Assembly (NCBI RefSeq): GCF_014805625.2
Contig: NW_023998464.1
Span: 5,123,316-5,187,315, forward strand
Length of the DNA stretch: 64,000 nucleotides
Direction of reading: 5' to 3'
Origin: Glossina fuscipes
Lineage: Eukaryota > Arthropoda > Insecta > Diptera > Glossinidae
This document shows, in pieces, positions 38,775-51,924 of the stretch; within the stretch, counting starts at the first letter, position 1, and every line of letters starts with the position of its first letter. The translations under genes were made by a program, and so were the position numbers. The notes below the pieces were generated by a model. The model saw nothing but the letters and a program-made list of their open reading frames with translations, did not search any database and was not told the DNA's origin.

Positions 38775-40599
38775 TATAATAGCTCCATTAGATATCAGAA
38801 GCATCACCCTCGACACATGCTAACAGACGAGTTATTTCGTCTAATAGAAAAGTTTCCCTATTCGCATACCTGTTAAAGACAGTACAAGAATTATCCCGGT
38901 CAAGTATCTTCAAAATCAATGAACTACTTTGGAAACCTATGGTTCGCTTTGAACCAATGGTCCGGTAAATGATAAAGCGGATACTAAACTTTCGAACTTG
39001 TTTAGACTATTTAATGTGTATTGTCGTAAATATATGGATCAATTACCATTTTTCAATTAAGCTTGGAAGCATTGTTATTGTGGTTGTTTTACATTATTCT
39101 GCACGATTTTAAATTTTTAAATAACATTACTTTAATAACGCACTGCTAACAAATGCAAGCTTACGCGCACCTACATTAAATTAACACGTTTATGAGGGGC
39201 GCAAGTGCTCTTATATTGCACTCATAAACACTCTTATCAGCATTCTCATCCATGTATATGTGTAGACATCAGAGTACACCTAATGACATGTTTTTCAACA
39301 TATTGACATGGTTGTAGTGTGAAAAGCAAGTTATATGCATTTGTCATTTCGCGTTTAGTGGCGTATTGCCTATCAGTCCTCTCTGTAACATTTATTGGAT
39401 AAAGACAACAATCATACATTAATTCACGCTGATATCCGAATGATTTGATACGCTTGTATGCATCTATGTATGTCCACGTATAACGCAGATGATTACAAAA
39501 ACATGAAATTCATATCAGATTTCGAAATTGCAAATGTTTAGCATATGCGCATACGAGGTTGCTAGAACTTATAGAGCAACCTTCACTTAACACGGTCATG
39601 TTCCACAAAGTACAGCTTGAATGACAATTGCATGTGTAGCGTTTTATTCTTTTAAATCTTTTACTTTTCTTTACATAAAAAGCAATAGTTCCTCAGCTTT
39701 CTCCAGTAGGCGCGAGAATTAATGAAGATGCTGTAGCTGTTTCTCCACTAGGCAGTCGATGAGAGCTTTCAATAAATCCGGATTATCAGTAGTCCTTCAT
39801 TCGTTTACGCGGTATCTTGCCTATACAGTGGCCCATTTCGAGCCAGCCTTATGACGTGGGCATTCTATATTAATTCTGCATTAGTTTAGCGTTTAATTTA
39901 AGTAAAAATCCAATTTTAAAATGAATTTTTTTCGAAACATTTCATTAGATAATTGCTGCTCGCAGCATAGAAAGTCGTCGAGATCTAAGCTTTATTCCTC
40001 GGCGTCCTGCACTCGCCCTTATCATTCATTCCTTTCCAAATTCGCTCGAATTGTATGCGTATAATCTTTTCTTTCAGACTTTACATCGCTTTTCTTAGCA
40101 ATAAAATATTAGTTCATCGCATCCGTGAACGAGTATCTTATTAAGTGATCCTTGTGCGCAATTTACGGGAAAGTAAAGCAAAATGACCAAAATGCGATTA
40201 CGAAAATGACATCTTGGGTCTTCGTAAGTCTTTATGAAATTGATCGAATTCTGTTGAATGCAAAATTTCCTACAATGTTGTAAAAGTAGTACAATGAAAT
40301 AAATATTTACGATGGTTTGCCTGGCGATTTCGTAAAAAAAAAGCTGATCTTACGCAGCTGCGGAAGATCAACGAAAATATCGGAACGAAATTAAGTGTTC
40401 ATCACTTGGAACAAGTTAAAAGAACTGAATAAAATATGCTAAGAAACAAGCCGTAAAGAAAATTTGAAGCGTGTGTCAAAAAATGTTCCCGCAAATAAGT
40501 GGTTCCAAGTGTATAAGTAAAGGGTACGGTGTTGTAAATTCTTGCTCCCCTGATGAGAATCTAATCTAAAGAATTTTGGAAAGGACACAGCATAAAAAA

Positions 40600-40805
40600 C
40601 TAGTGTCAATTATCATTTGCACCGATCGGCCTTGCCTTGTTTGTCTGCCTAACCGTTTTGTATGCCTGTGTTCAGCTTACAGATTGCCATTTTTGAGATA
40701 TATCAATGAAATTTGGTACACCAACTTTTTCTGGCCCAAACACTCAATCCCGATGTTGCGAATGGTTCGGATCGGTCCAATTTTTCGACCTCTCTCTGTA
40801 TAACG
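40600..40805 (+). repeat. Dispersed repeat, clearest copy of the GGTTCGGATCGG family
   Basis: Blocks in order are TTGTTTGTCTGCC, ATCAATGAAATTTGGTACACC, AACTTTTTCTGGCCCAAAC, GCGAATGGTTCGGATCGGTC, CAATTTTTCGACCTC and CTGTATAACGC. The same blocks appear at 15240-15420 and in part at 2930-3170 and 27575-27800. A 75-codon open frame across it is incidental. Confidence 0.6.
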
Positions 40806-43800
40806 CTTTATTTTAAAAAGTGTTTACTTGACCGACTGGTACGTGCCCGACTATAGCGTTTATACTTGCTGCAATTTGATTTGCTTGTTTCTTAGCATTG
40901 CATTTTTAATTTCTTTGCTCGTAAATTTTGCAAAATTCCAAATATAGATAATTCAACTGAAAGGTTACGTTGTAGCTCAAATATTTTCCTATGTAAGGTG
41001 CAGTGACGAAAATTTGGCTATAGTTAATGCCAAAGAAATAAAAAGTGCTAAGCGCATATAGTACTAAAAAAAAATCTTTTAGTCCAGCAATTTATTGGAA
41101 TATTTTTAACAAACAAAATAATCGGCCAACATTTTGGGATCGTTTAATACGTTGCTTGTCAAAAAAGTCGATCAAATATATTGAGGGCTTAATGCAATCT
41201 GAATATAGTCTTCCTATTTTCTTTCTGGTTAAAGTGAAGCGAAGATATGTGTACTAAAGGGACCTGCTTAGCTAAATACAGGATGCTGCCTGCGCTGGTT
41301 TTGAAATAAATGGGAATTGGAATGGAATTCGACGCGATGAAGTAACCATAAAATAGTCTGAAGCAAATATGCCTTTCATCACTTTTTTATACAATGTAAT
41401 GCACAAGCGGAATGTGCTGTGAAAAATTTTCCAATTATCAACATAGAATCAGGCAATAATTTCAAGAGTTTAATTGGGTTATAAAAGAGGATTGAGGTGA
41501 AATTTGAGGTCAAAGCGATTGCAAGAACAAAGGCCAGATGAGCTGAAAAGTAGGAGTGAATGCAAGCAAATTGAAGACAATTGCATTGAACTGTGTTTCT
41601 CTTGTGTATTAAAACTTGTTGAGCAGTTCAAATCGTCTGGCAATCTAAACTTTAAACTGATGTTAATCTTTTCTCGCAGTGAGTTTTTCTATCTATCTCT
41701 ATTACTGCTAAGCATATTTACAATTTGTCTTCACATTGTGAATGCTGTCAGATGCGAACAGCGTGATGTCACGACGATTGCACATGGTATGCAAATGGTA
41801 TTTCGATAAGAGAGAAACCTGACCATTGAAGAAGCGACAATTAGCAGCTTGAATGCTTTGATTTTATGCACAATTAGTTAAGTATACGCATACATATGCA
41901 TACAAATGCACATAAATTCCGTCACAACAGGTGACCGTAAAGCAAAGGCATTTAAAAAAATTGTGAAATTTCTTTAAAGACTGAACAGTAGTCAAGTTAA
42001 AGTTTAGTATCAGAAACCTGCCGTTCTCTCCGCTACACGAAATTTATCGCAAGTTGACGACACTTGCTTGCTTATAAATCTTCATATTTTTTTTTGTCTT
42101 TGCTGTTTCTGTTTTTTGTTTTTTTTGCGCTTCTTGCATAATTTCATATACTTTAGAGAGCAACGCGAATAAATGTGTTCGCTGCTACGCCGTATGACAA
42201 TTGTCATTCAGTCAAGTAAAAAAATTTTCATATAAATTTTTTTTTTTTGTTTTTTTACAAATACACGGATATAGAGCCATTTGGTAGAGCAATTTAGCTG
42301 TTAAGTAGTAGAAACTACAGTATGCGTGCTTGAAAGCATTTTATTATGTTAGAAGTTGCCTCAGCGAGCACTAACAGCAGCACCAGCCATATTAATCGTA
42401 ACAATGATAATGACAGTAAAAAAGTGAAGTGCTTTTCAAGTGTAAGAAATATTAAGATATGTGTCCCACAGGTTAGATTTTTTATTTGCTGAAGATGATA
42501 TAAAATATTATCAGCATTTTTCAAGATTACATAAAACAACTGAAACATATTTATTTTTAAACGTTCCATTCTAGATACACATATATTTTTCGTGCTATGA
42601 CACCTAAGAGTTCATTATTTTGCTCCCCTAATGCAAAAGAATGTGAAGCTAGTAAAAGCAAGATATTCTGCGAATTTACAATTTTCAAAGCTTCCCCCAA
42701 CCCTTCCCCGTTTGCTTCACATATTTCCTCGTACTATTGTTCTCGCTGAAAGGTATTGTTTAAAAAAACAATAAGTGTCCTTCCCCTTTATCAAGCGTTC
42801 ACTTACGATTCGTTCAAACCCATATTGCGTAAAAACTTTAGTTATATATTCATCCCTTCATATAAATTTCCATTCTATGGTGATTTTTCGTCTATTTCTG
42901 AGTTGTTAAACTCAACTTTTTCATTGGTTTTGTTAAGTTTTCCGTTTTTTCATTTGTTTCTCCCGCGATTTACTTATGTGTTTTGTAGCTCCATTGTAGG
43001 CTAACTGCTCCATGGTGCCTTTTGAAAAAACGGGGACACGAAAACAACGAAATTCTTAATAATAAATATATATTTGTTTAAAATCAAACCTACATACAAT
43101 GAAAATAAAAGGTCATAGTAAAATAGAAGCTTATCCTCCATTTTTCTTGCTATTCTCTATGAACGGTTGTCTGCTTTAAAAAAATATACTCATTTCAACA
43201 ATTGTTAATGGTGCGAAATTATGTAATATTTAATAATTAAAAAATTATATTTCTCCGAGGAATACTTTCATTAACCGCATTTCAACCACATCCTCAATTC
43301 TAATGACATAAATAAATTATTGTATACATTAAACCTGTGTTTTATTTCATTTTCTCACTGATCTTGGGAGATGATCTTTGTGCGAGCGAGTTGAAGCTTT
43401 TGTGATTATAGGCGTTGCTAAAGGCCAAAAAGAGAGTAGACGGATGAAGGGAAGTCACTATTGCAAGATAAAAATACTGTCACGAAAATCCCATATTTGA
43501 TAAAATCGGTCCGCATCGAAACTAACGATTTTTTAAGAAACCAAGTTCTAAAAAGGATAAAATCAAATAGACGTTCATAGTGCTTTACCTGTCGGCGAAG
43601 CTGGCGACAGGGCGGAAGGATTAACAACCATTCCCAGAACATAACATATCATAAGTAGAAAGGGATTAGAATGACAATGAAATATGCTTGTAAAACGGTG
43701 TATAAGCGAAATACTTGCCGGAGGGAAAGACAGTCGAGTTGAAAGAACTTTATAATAATATTCGCACGGACAAGACTGGAAGGAATTGAAAAAACGGTGG

Positions 43801-46756
43801 AAACATATGTTCCTATAAATAATTCGTAAACAGATCTTCCTAGAAATGCGAAAGAACACGTATACTATCATAAAGATCACAAATCATTTGTGCGAACTTT
43901 ATTTCAAAGCAAGTCGGATAAATACGTAAACTTACAAAGGACATTTGAAGTTAGAATATTTGAGGTGATCTGTGATATGTATTTCTGAGCGTGCGGATAG
44001 AAGCGACAAATCTATGTTACAGAATGTAAAATAGGAAAGACTGCTCTTGCTTCTTAACTTAACGGAATGGTAGATAACCTGATAAGATATGTATCTAAAT
44101 ACCAATAATTTGATTGAGTTAAAAAGAATTTTTTTTAATCAGTTTTATTGAATTTTTGGTATACAATGCACTACTACGTGCATTAAATATTGCATTTCTC
44201 AGAATATTCTTTTCTCATCCATATTTCTTTAATAAAATACATACCAAAAACGAGTGAGACAGAGAACGAGGGGCAGAGAGAAAGCATTCAGGTATTATAT
44301 ATTTGTAGAGAAGAAGAAACACGAAATATGAAAAGTATTTGCTTTTTTTTCTTCATTGTGTGAGTGTTTCTAACTTACTGAAAATAGTTTTCCTAGACTT
44401 CGTTAAACATCTACGCTTAATATGAGATTCAACATAGTTGATATAAATGATTTAGGTAGGAAATTGAATCACAGATGTGCCCGCGTACACAGGCACGCCT
44501 GGCTCGGGGTTTAAGCGGGGCTAAGTGAGTGTATTTTCTGAGATTTTTGCTATTAATTGAGGAAAGGTCTCCCAAATATTTTGTCTTAGAGTACATCACT
44601 TAGCAGATTACATTGTGTACTCTGCCTGGGCGAGAAGAAGTTGAATGGTTCTCAAAAGCTAAGAGCACACGAATCACATTTGTAGCGAGTAATCGATAAA
44701 TCGAGTGTAATCGTTGAACATTGTTTCAAATTTATTGATGTTTGCATAGTTCGAAAGAATTGTTATTAACGAATGAATCGCGAATATTGTCAGGTGTAAA
44801 CTTTGGATCTGAATTAAGAGTTTATGAGCTTAGTTTCAATTTTTTATATCAAATCTTGCAACTTTAACAACACCAACATACCGCGCATTTGAAGGTGTTA
44901 CAAAACGTACGAGAACTCTGCTACATCTCTATTGAAGAAGAAAACTGTTTTCCGCCCTACAGCGCTTAAATGTCTACGAACAATGCATTTTCTTCACGCC
45001 GGTTTTCATAAGCATTTCTGAAAATTGCAAAGGGCTTGGAAAGATTGGAGTATTCCTACGTTGTCATAATGGTTGTAATAGTTACAGGTAAGGGAGGGTC
45101 CAAATCATAAGCGAATTCGTCATTGATAGATAACATACGTACGTGTACGCATTCGTACTATTCCGGAATAACTTAGCTTCTGCTTTTGTGATACATTTAC
45201 ATATATACACATATATTTATATATATATATATATGTTTATATGTGTATATATATATGTTTATAGAAATCGATGATAAATCTTTGCGGAGTAGTGTGCATT
45301 TTCACAAATACATTCATATGATTCACAAAAAACACATATACACGCACATCAACACACGCACAGTCATACGTGAGCATTCGCATATTAAGCATTTCATTGC
45401 TGAAATGCATTCAAGCTTAAAACTTTAGATATCAAACCATGCATACGTATACAAAAAAAATTGTATTACCGTATGCGCATACAAATATATATATACCAAC
45501 ACAAATGAAAATTATATATGCGTATGCATGTAGACGTACATATATATACATATAATATATAAATGTCAACGTAAATAAAAACAAGCATACACACATGCTA
45601 ACGAATAATAATGGATGTAGGTCGCTTGCAAAAACGAAAAAAAAAAAAAATAAAACTATTTTGTTTTGTGCACTTAATGATACACTTGAATAATATGAAT
45701 AACAAATATTGAACAAAAAAAAAAAAAAAAGGGAAAAACAAAACAAAAAAATGTTAATTTTTTGTTGTTAAGACGCTATGTGACAAATGGAATTTAATTG
45801 TTTTTGTTGATGTAAATATTAAAATTATATGTGTCAATACTATTATTTAATATTATTTTTTAAGCTTGTAATAAAGTTTACACTTGTCAAGATTAAATGA
45901 TTGAAAAAATAATATTTACTTTTTAGCAAATCTTTAATGTGATTTCTTGTGTGTTTTATCAATATTTCATTCTCTATGCGCGTTCATCGAACGAAAGTGG
46001 TGTGCTGACTTTATCGTAGCGCTTGCAGTACCTAAAAGTAAGCTTGAGATATCCAATAAAGTATATGTATTTTTGACGCGCACCATTCTCATGGTCGACA
46101 AAATTAATATATATCGGCTTCAAATTTGGAAGAAACATCGGAAGTCTTTGTACGTCGATTATGATTGAAAATAAGTCAAATTCATCCAAGGATACGTTGT
46201 TGCTCTAGTCAAAAATTTGTGGGTGTTTGCTCACTACTCATATATTGTGAGAGATAGAATCCGGACATTTTCTAAATTCGTTTTATGGGGACCCTACCAT
46301 TCATGTTAAATAAAGGGCAAGTCTCCTACGCCCGTGCAAAGTTATACATGGTGAGCTTTCCATTTCTTTCACATCTTGGACGTTTACTTATTTATTACTT
46401 ATAACATAAACAACAAGACTGAGTGTTGAATATTATTCCGTACATTTTGTGCGCAAAAATAGATTGTGTTTAATGCCTGCTCATTAATATAAAGCAGCAA
46501 ACCTAATTTGTCTTAACTTTGCACATTTTCACTACTCTTAAGAATTCATTGTACACCGCATAGATTTTTTCATTCAAAAATGGAAAACGTCCACGATGTA
46601 TTATAGAGCATTAAGTATAATGGTAGGGATACAAAATTTGGCTATTGCCGAATATAACTTACCTGGTTGTTTTTTTTTTTTTTGTACTTATTAGCAAAGA
46701 ATAATTAATTGCAAACAATTGTTTTTATTATTGCGTTTGTAATTTTTTTTAGTCTA

Positions 46757-47837
46757 CACGAGGTGTGTTCAAAAAAGATGTTTTTTTAAATTTCTTGAAA
46801 AAAAAATTTAGTTATTTATCAATATCTGTTTTGTCCCCTTTAGATATAATGCGCTTATGCCAACGCTTCCAATCTCTGTCCTTTCATGGGTCTTTGTACT
46901 TTTGGGAACAAGGCAATGTCGCAGGAGGCGAAGTACGATTATAGAGTTTTTTTTGGCGAAAAAATTTACGACCAAGCAATGCCGTGTCAACTGGCGCATT
47001 AACGTGGTGCAATATCCATCAATGGTTGTTCCACAATTCGGGGCGTTCTTTTCGTATGACTTCAGGCAAACGGCGCATAAATTCAAGATGATATTCCTTA
47101 TTGACCGTACGACTTTCTAACAAGAGTTCAGGTTGCACCGCGCTATTGTAATCGAAGAAAACTGTGAGTAAAACTTTCACCCTTCCTTCCTTCACTTACC
47201 TTGGCTCTTCTGGCCGCTTGCATTGCGATTGGGCTTTCGTTATAGCCATGCGCCCATCTCTCGTCATCCGTTGTGATCCTCTCGAGCAAATCTGAATCGT
47301 TGATGTCATTCAACACATCCTGAGCGATGCTCATGCGACGTTTCTATAGTTAAATAGTTAGCAATTTCGGAACAAATTTGACTGTCACACGAGCGCGGAA
47401 AATTTGCACGACATAAGCCAACTAATACGCCGTCACTCTCAGCAATTTTTCTAATAGTGATTCGACGATTTCCTATAACAGTTTTTTTATTGCTTCAATG
47501 GGTTCATCGATTATTGACCCACTGGGATATCCAGAGTGGCCATCGACACTAACATCTTTTCGACCTTTGTGAGCAGCTTATAAACATTTTTTTTTGCTCA
47601 AAGTAGACTCGCCAAATGTCACATTTGGTGACTTGGAGCATTAAGTATTATTCTTCACATAAAAGTTAAAACAGATTTTTTGGCCCATTGCCAAGCACAG
47701 CGAAACTCGTCTAACCTTTATACCTGTAAAAAACCGGCTTGAAATACCAAATAACTGACAATGTTGGGCACTGCCAATTTTTCGGATGTATGTAGCGCAC
47801 GAAAAGTAAAGAGTCCCCTTTTTTAACACACCTCTTG
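46757..47837 (-). mobile_element. Decayed mariner element of a second lineage
   Basis: The element is 1081 bp between TA dinucleotides (46755-46756, 47838-47839). The ends are inverted repeats: CACGAGGTGTGTTCAAAAAAG on the left and CAAGAGGTGTGTTAAAAAAG inverted on the right, two mismatches over 20 aligned bases. Such AGGTGTGTT ends are typical of one large mariner lineage of arthropods. The element is about 200 bp shorter than usual, with deletions inside the transposase. Confidence 0.9.
46800..47700 (-). pseudogene. Mariner transposase remnant with many lesions
   Basis: Minus-strand reading across frames yields ICFNFYVKNNT, then VTFGESTLSKKK, a DEPIEAIKKLL segment, FVPKLL and RRMSIAQDVLNDINDSDLLE. 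Next come RITTDDERWAHGYN, corresponding to the first catalytic Asp (usual ITGDESWVYGYD), and QAARRAKVSE. Near the end are NSIIVLRLLRHCLVPK, VQRPMKGQRLEA and ISKGDKTD-like text. The second catalytic segment (HHDNAPAH type) and the PYSPD motif are missing or corrupted. Numerous stops and frameshifts make it a clear fossil, older than the copy at 37507. Confidence 0.85.
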
Positions 47838-50800
47838 TATCACACGCATATTCTTTTGGACGATTGCATTGTAGCATTGATAGCACTGAAGTTTTGAAAG
47901 TGAGCCAGAAGCGTGTGGTCTCTTCGTTCACTCTATCATTACAATTTTACATTATTCCTAATTTCCGAATGATGCGCCGCCAACAGTCAATATCTGGCTA
48001 GTTTCAATATTGACGCTCGCGCTGCGTTCGTCTACGCGAATTCTAAAAATCGTATATAAGAATATAGAAACGTAAAATTGCGCAGGTTAGGCTTGACCAA
48101 GCCCTGAATCACAGATGGAAAACGTAGACAATTTCGAAATAATATTAAAACTCTTAACATTTCTTCTCATAAGTGCTTTGGAGCAAATTTCGAAAATAAG
48201 CTTAAAAGATGTACAAATCCGTGGCGAAGAGCAATAAGACTTTCCGATGTCGTGTTTTACTTTGGATAATCCAAGTGTTTGCTATGATCTAATTCAATAG
48301 TAACTGGGGCAGCACGAGACCCGACGAAATAACATTTTAGATTTAAGGATATTCAGAATAAATCGCAATATTTACTTCCTCGGCTGCTCGAACCCTTCAT
48401 CCTGCCGCTATATCTTTTAGTTTTTTGGAAATAAAAACTACTCTTTGTAATAACAGTGTCCACATTTTTTTCCTCCCATTTTGAAAGTAAAATCAAACTT
48501 TATATTCATTAGTGATACGCATGAATATTTTTTGTAATTCAGTCAGCATCCACTTTATATATGACGCGTTATAACTTTATCTCGTAGGTTTGCGGAGGAC
48601 GAATAAAAGCAAACGCTATCGGCTTTTTTCACTGCAGATCTATGCATAAATATTATATATATCAGAATCTTACAAATATGCAGCGTATAGACGGCCTTGC
48701 TCGATAGCAATCGCATGCCTATTTATTCCCATTTACACACTAAATACAAAGGAAGTTGTATGCGTTTTATACGTTATGTAAATGGTGTACACCCCTTTTT
48801 TTACTTATTATTTTACGCTGTGTAGTTGGTGTACACAATTTTTTTTTTACTGATTTTTTTTTCTTTTCAGTAATGGCTGTTGTTAGCATCGAAATGCAAT
48901 GCGACAGGTGCAAATGAAGTTATAAAACATTGCACGTTGTAGAGCTTTCATTTATATTGCCATTTGAAGTGGAGTTTTGGGAGTTTAATCAGTTCATAGT
49001 AGGTTTTTGTTTTTCAAAATCCCATATGAGAGGTGAGAGCAATTAAAATCAACCGACATGCATACGCACACTTTAAACGTCAGGCGAACGAGTGTTCTCA
49101 TTAGGCGAATTTAACGAAAAAAGTAAGGAACGGAAAAGTATTATCGTGCATGCGTTACGTCCAAATAAAAGTACATTAAGATAAGCAATACATGCCAACT
49201 GTATGCAAGTAGTACACGTACCACAGTATAAACATAATCATAATTGGCATAAGATTGCCAATCATTTGTGATCTTCTATCCAAGAACAATAGAACTCACG
49301 AAAAGTTGGTACAAAAATCGTTTGCAAGCACCAACTAAAATAGTTATTAGAAACTTTCTTATGGTGAAATCAGCACCACGTTAGCCCAGTCTTTTTAAGT
49401 TTAATCTACAGTGCCTCGGCTAATGTTTAAGTTATTGGTTACTTTCTGCAAAACTTACCTGTTTGGGATGAGAAACAGGAATGAAGTGAAATTATTGATC
49501 CCGGACAGCCGGAATTAAATACACAGCAATTACCATAAGATGAGAATCCCCTAAATAGCGACTGAGAGCACCGACGAGTTACTCGAAAGCGTGCACATGA
49601 AATGTTATAATATATTGGAATCGTTTACTCTTTCAGGAGACGAGACTGCCTTAGAATTATTTTTACTTTGTTCCTTGACTATTGAATCAATGTAAACCAC
49701 CAGTGGCATCAAACTGAGTGAGTTCACTTTTATACGCCGCGTTTGACATCGAAATTGTATGTTGAGTAGAACATATCTCCGGTATCTTTTTTATATAAAT
49801 TCCAGGTAGTTAATGTCCAGTTTTTATGACTGTTTATTAAAATTTGGCATTTCTATGGAAAATCATCAATTTTCACTTAATATTCCGTACAAGTCAGACA
49901 TACCGAAATGACGCTTTGGCGAGTGCACATGCGTCGAGCGTAATTAATTGGTAAATATTCAGTTTATTATGGGCATTTTGCTTCATTTCGTCTTTTGGAC
50001 GTTTTTTATTTTATTTAAGTGTAAGTAAACGAACCAGGGGCTTATGATTTGCAATATGTATACATGAATACAAAGACATCATTATCAAGTAAAGCTTCAA
50101 TGTTTTGCTTGCATTCGAGCACTGCTGTTTTATACATACTTTTGATCATGTTAGTTGATTTCAATAATTGAAATCAATGATGGTCAAATAACGTTGTTTT
50201 CTTGCCCGCTTTATAGACATTATTGGTTTTCGTAGACTATTTGACTTAATTGCTTCAGTTAGCTCGTTCAAGCAAAACAATGCAAAATGAATGAAAGATA
50301 ACGACAATGTCATCCTGAAAACAATCAAACTTGCTTTATGCATTACGTCTATCGGTATTAAAGATTGATATTGAAGTAAATGTCATGAGTTAAGAAGAAA
50401 AAGAACTTCTAATAAAAGACAGTGACTTTTACGTCAATGTAAACGCTTAGCTGGGGACAATGGTGTGGAGAATCCATAAACAAAGTTTTTTGATGTTTTG
50501 ATAAGAAAAAATGAGCCAAGTGCAAGTCCTATGTTGTTTATATGGTAAAAAATATTAGATATAGAGCCAAAAAATACTGGACTTGTTTTTATTGAAAACG
50601 CGAAGGCCTTTGAGTCTGTACGACGCGAGTATCTTCTCCACAAGTTATATATATCTACTTAGCGTCCCTTCCCTATCGTCTTCTTAAGTTAGTTGAAAAT
50701 TTTTTCAAAATTAAAACGTTCCTGATATAGATTGATAAATGTGGATCGTATGGGCAGACACCAAGTTTCAAAATTCGTTATATTAGTTTGCTCCTTGTTC

Positions 50801-51818
50801 ATAAAATGATTTCGAAATACTCAAGAATATTATAACTGGCTTTTTCATAATAATACAAATTACCAAATGCCATTGTCAAAAGACCTAGGAAATCATTTTC
50901 TCCAACTTTTATTTAGTTCTCTAAACGGAAACTTAAGTCATTCCTTTAATAATTCGTCTAATAGAGCTCTTTCAATACTTTCGTTACGAAAAAATCAACA
51001 AATACCTTTTTCTAAATCCGTGAAATACCGCGGGATCTTCGTTGGTAATAAATCCATTATTATGAAGAGGTTGCCTGGCTTGGGGAATTTATTATTGCAT
51101 CTGTTAGTACAAAATGGCAACAGATTTTCGCAAACAAGCAAATCGATCGGAATAAACTCTAAAAGAGTAATTGCTACTACTCCTCTCTCGATTGCCAGCA
51201 CTTTAAAACTTAAACGAGTGCTTCCTCTTAAAATTTAATTTTCGAAGATCAGAGCTTCGAATCTCAGACCGATAGCGCGTAGTTGATCGTAGTAGTAGTG
51301 AGCACTTAGTCGATATATGCATAACACTTAATACCTGGACGCAAATCTGCTAAGCTGCCGTCACGCTCTATCTCTTTCTGTTCTCTCACTTCCATCAACA
51401 TCGAGTCGCACGTATGGCGAACATGCCCCGAGTTATTGCAAGTATGAAACAAAAAGCGCTTGGCTTGTGTTTGAGGGAAGGATGTTTTTTTGCTCTAATT
51501 ACAGCTTATTTTACAAGGCAACACCGGGCGCAAATATCATCGAAAATTGCACCTTCTTGTATAAAACCCTACGAAAAACTCAAAACTCCATTTTTTTTTC
51601 TTTAAATTTCGTTGAAGCACAAGCCGTACTCATCTACTAAGAGAGAATTTTTGGTTTTTTGTCACAGGATGCGAATAAAGAGGTCCCCTAAAAGCAGGTG
51701 CCAATGATGGAATTTTAAACATTTATCCTGAGCATGCTTTTGCAAGTGCTTAAAAAATTGAATAAAACAAAATATTTCTTTTTTTTTATTTTTATCCGGC
51801 CAATTGGCGGTTCTGAAA

Positions 51819-51924
51819 GGCGGTAGAGTTTTCAATAAAGCCGATAGGCTTAAATGCTAGTGCTTTATGGCTTTGAGCTCAGAATTTGTTTCTTTGGCTA
51901 TGTTAATCATTTAATAATAATGAT
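51819..51924 (+). mobile_element. tRNA-derived SINE, 5'-truncated copy 3
   Basis: It begins at AAGGCGGTAGAGTTTTCAA and continues AAGCCGATAGGCTTAAATGC, TAGTGCTTTATGGCTTTGAG, CTCAGAATTTG, TTTGGCTATG and an AATAATAATGATAA tail. This follows the body of copy 2 block by block, but the tRNA-like head is absent, as expected for incomplete reverse transcription. Confidence 0.75.

Noticed and set aside
44480..44525. A GGGGTTTAAGC string resembling a tRNA B box
   Set aside because: No A box at the right distance and no SINE body follows, unlike the four accepted copies.
45205..45746. Open frames rich in Tyr, Ile and Val or His
   Set aside because: They are generated by TATATG/CACATA-type microsatellite sequence.
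50867..51238. Plus-strand 123-codon frame with an overlapping minus frame
   Set aside because: I considered a transposase or gag remnant on either strand, but no family motif was found.
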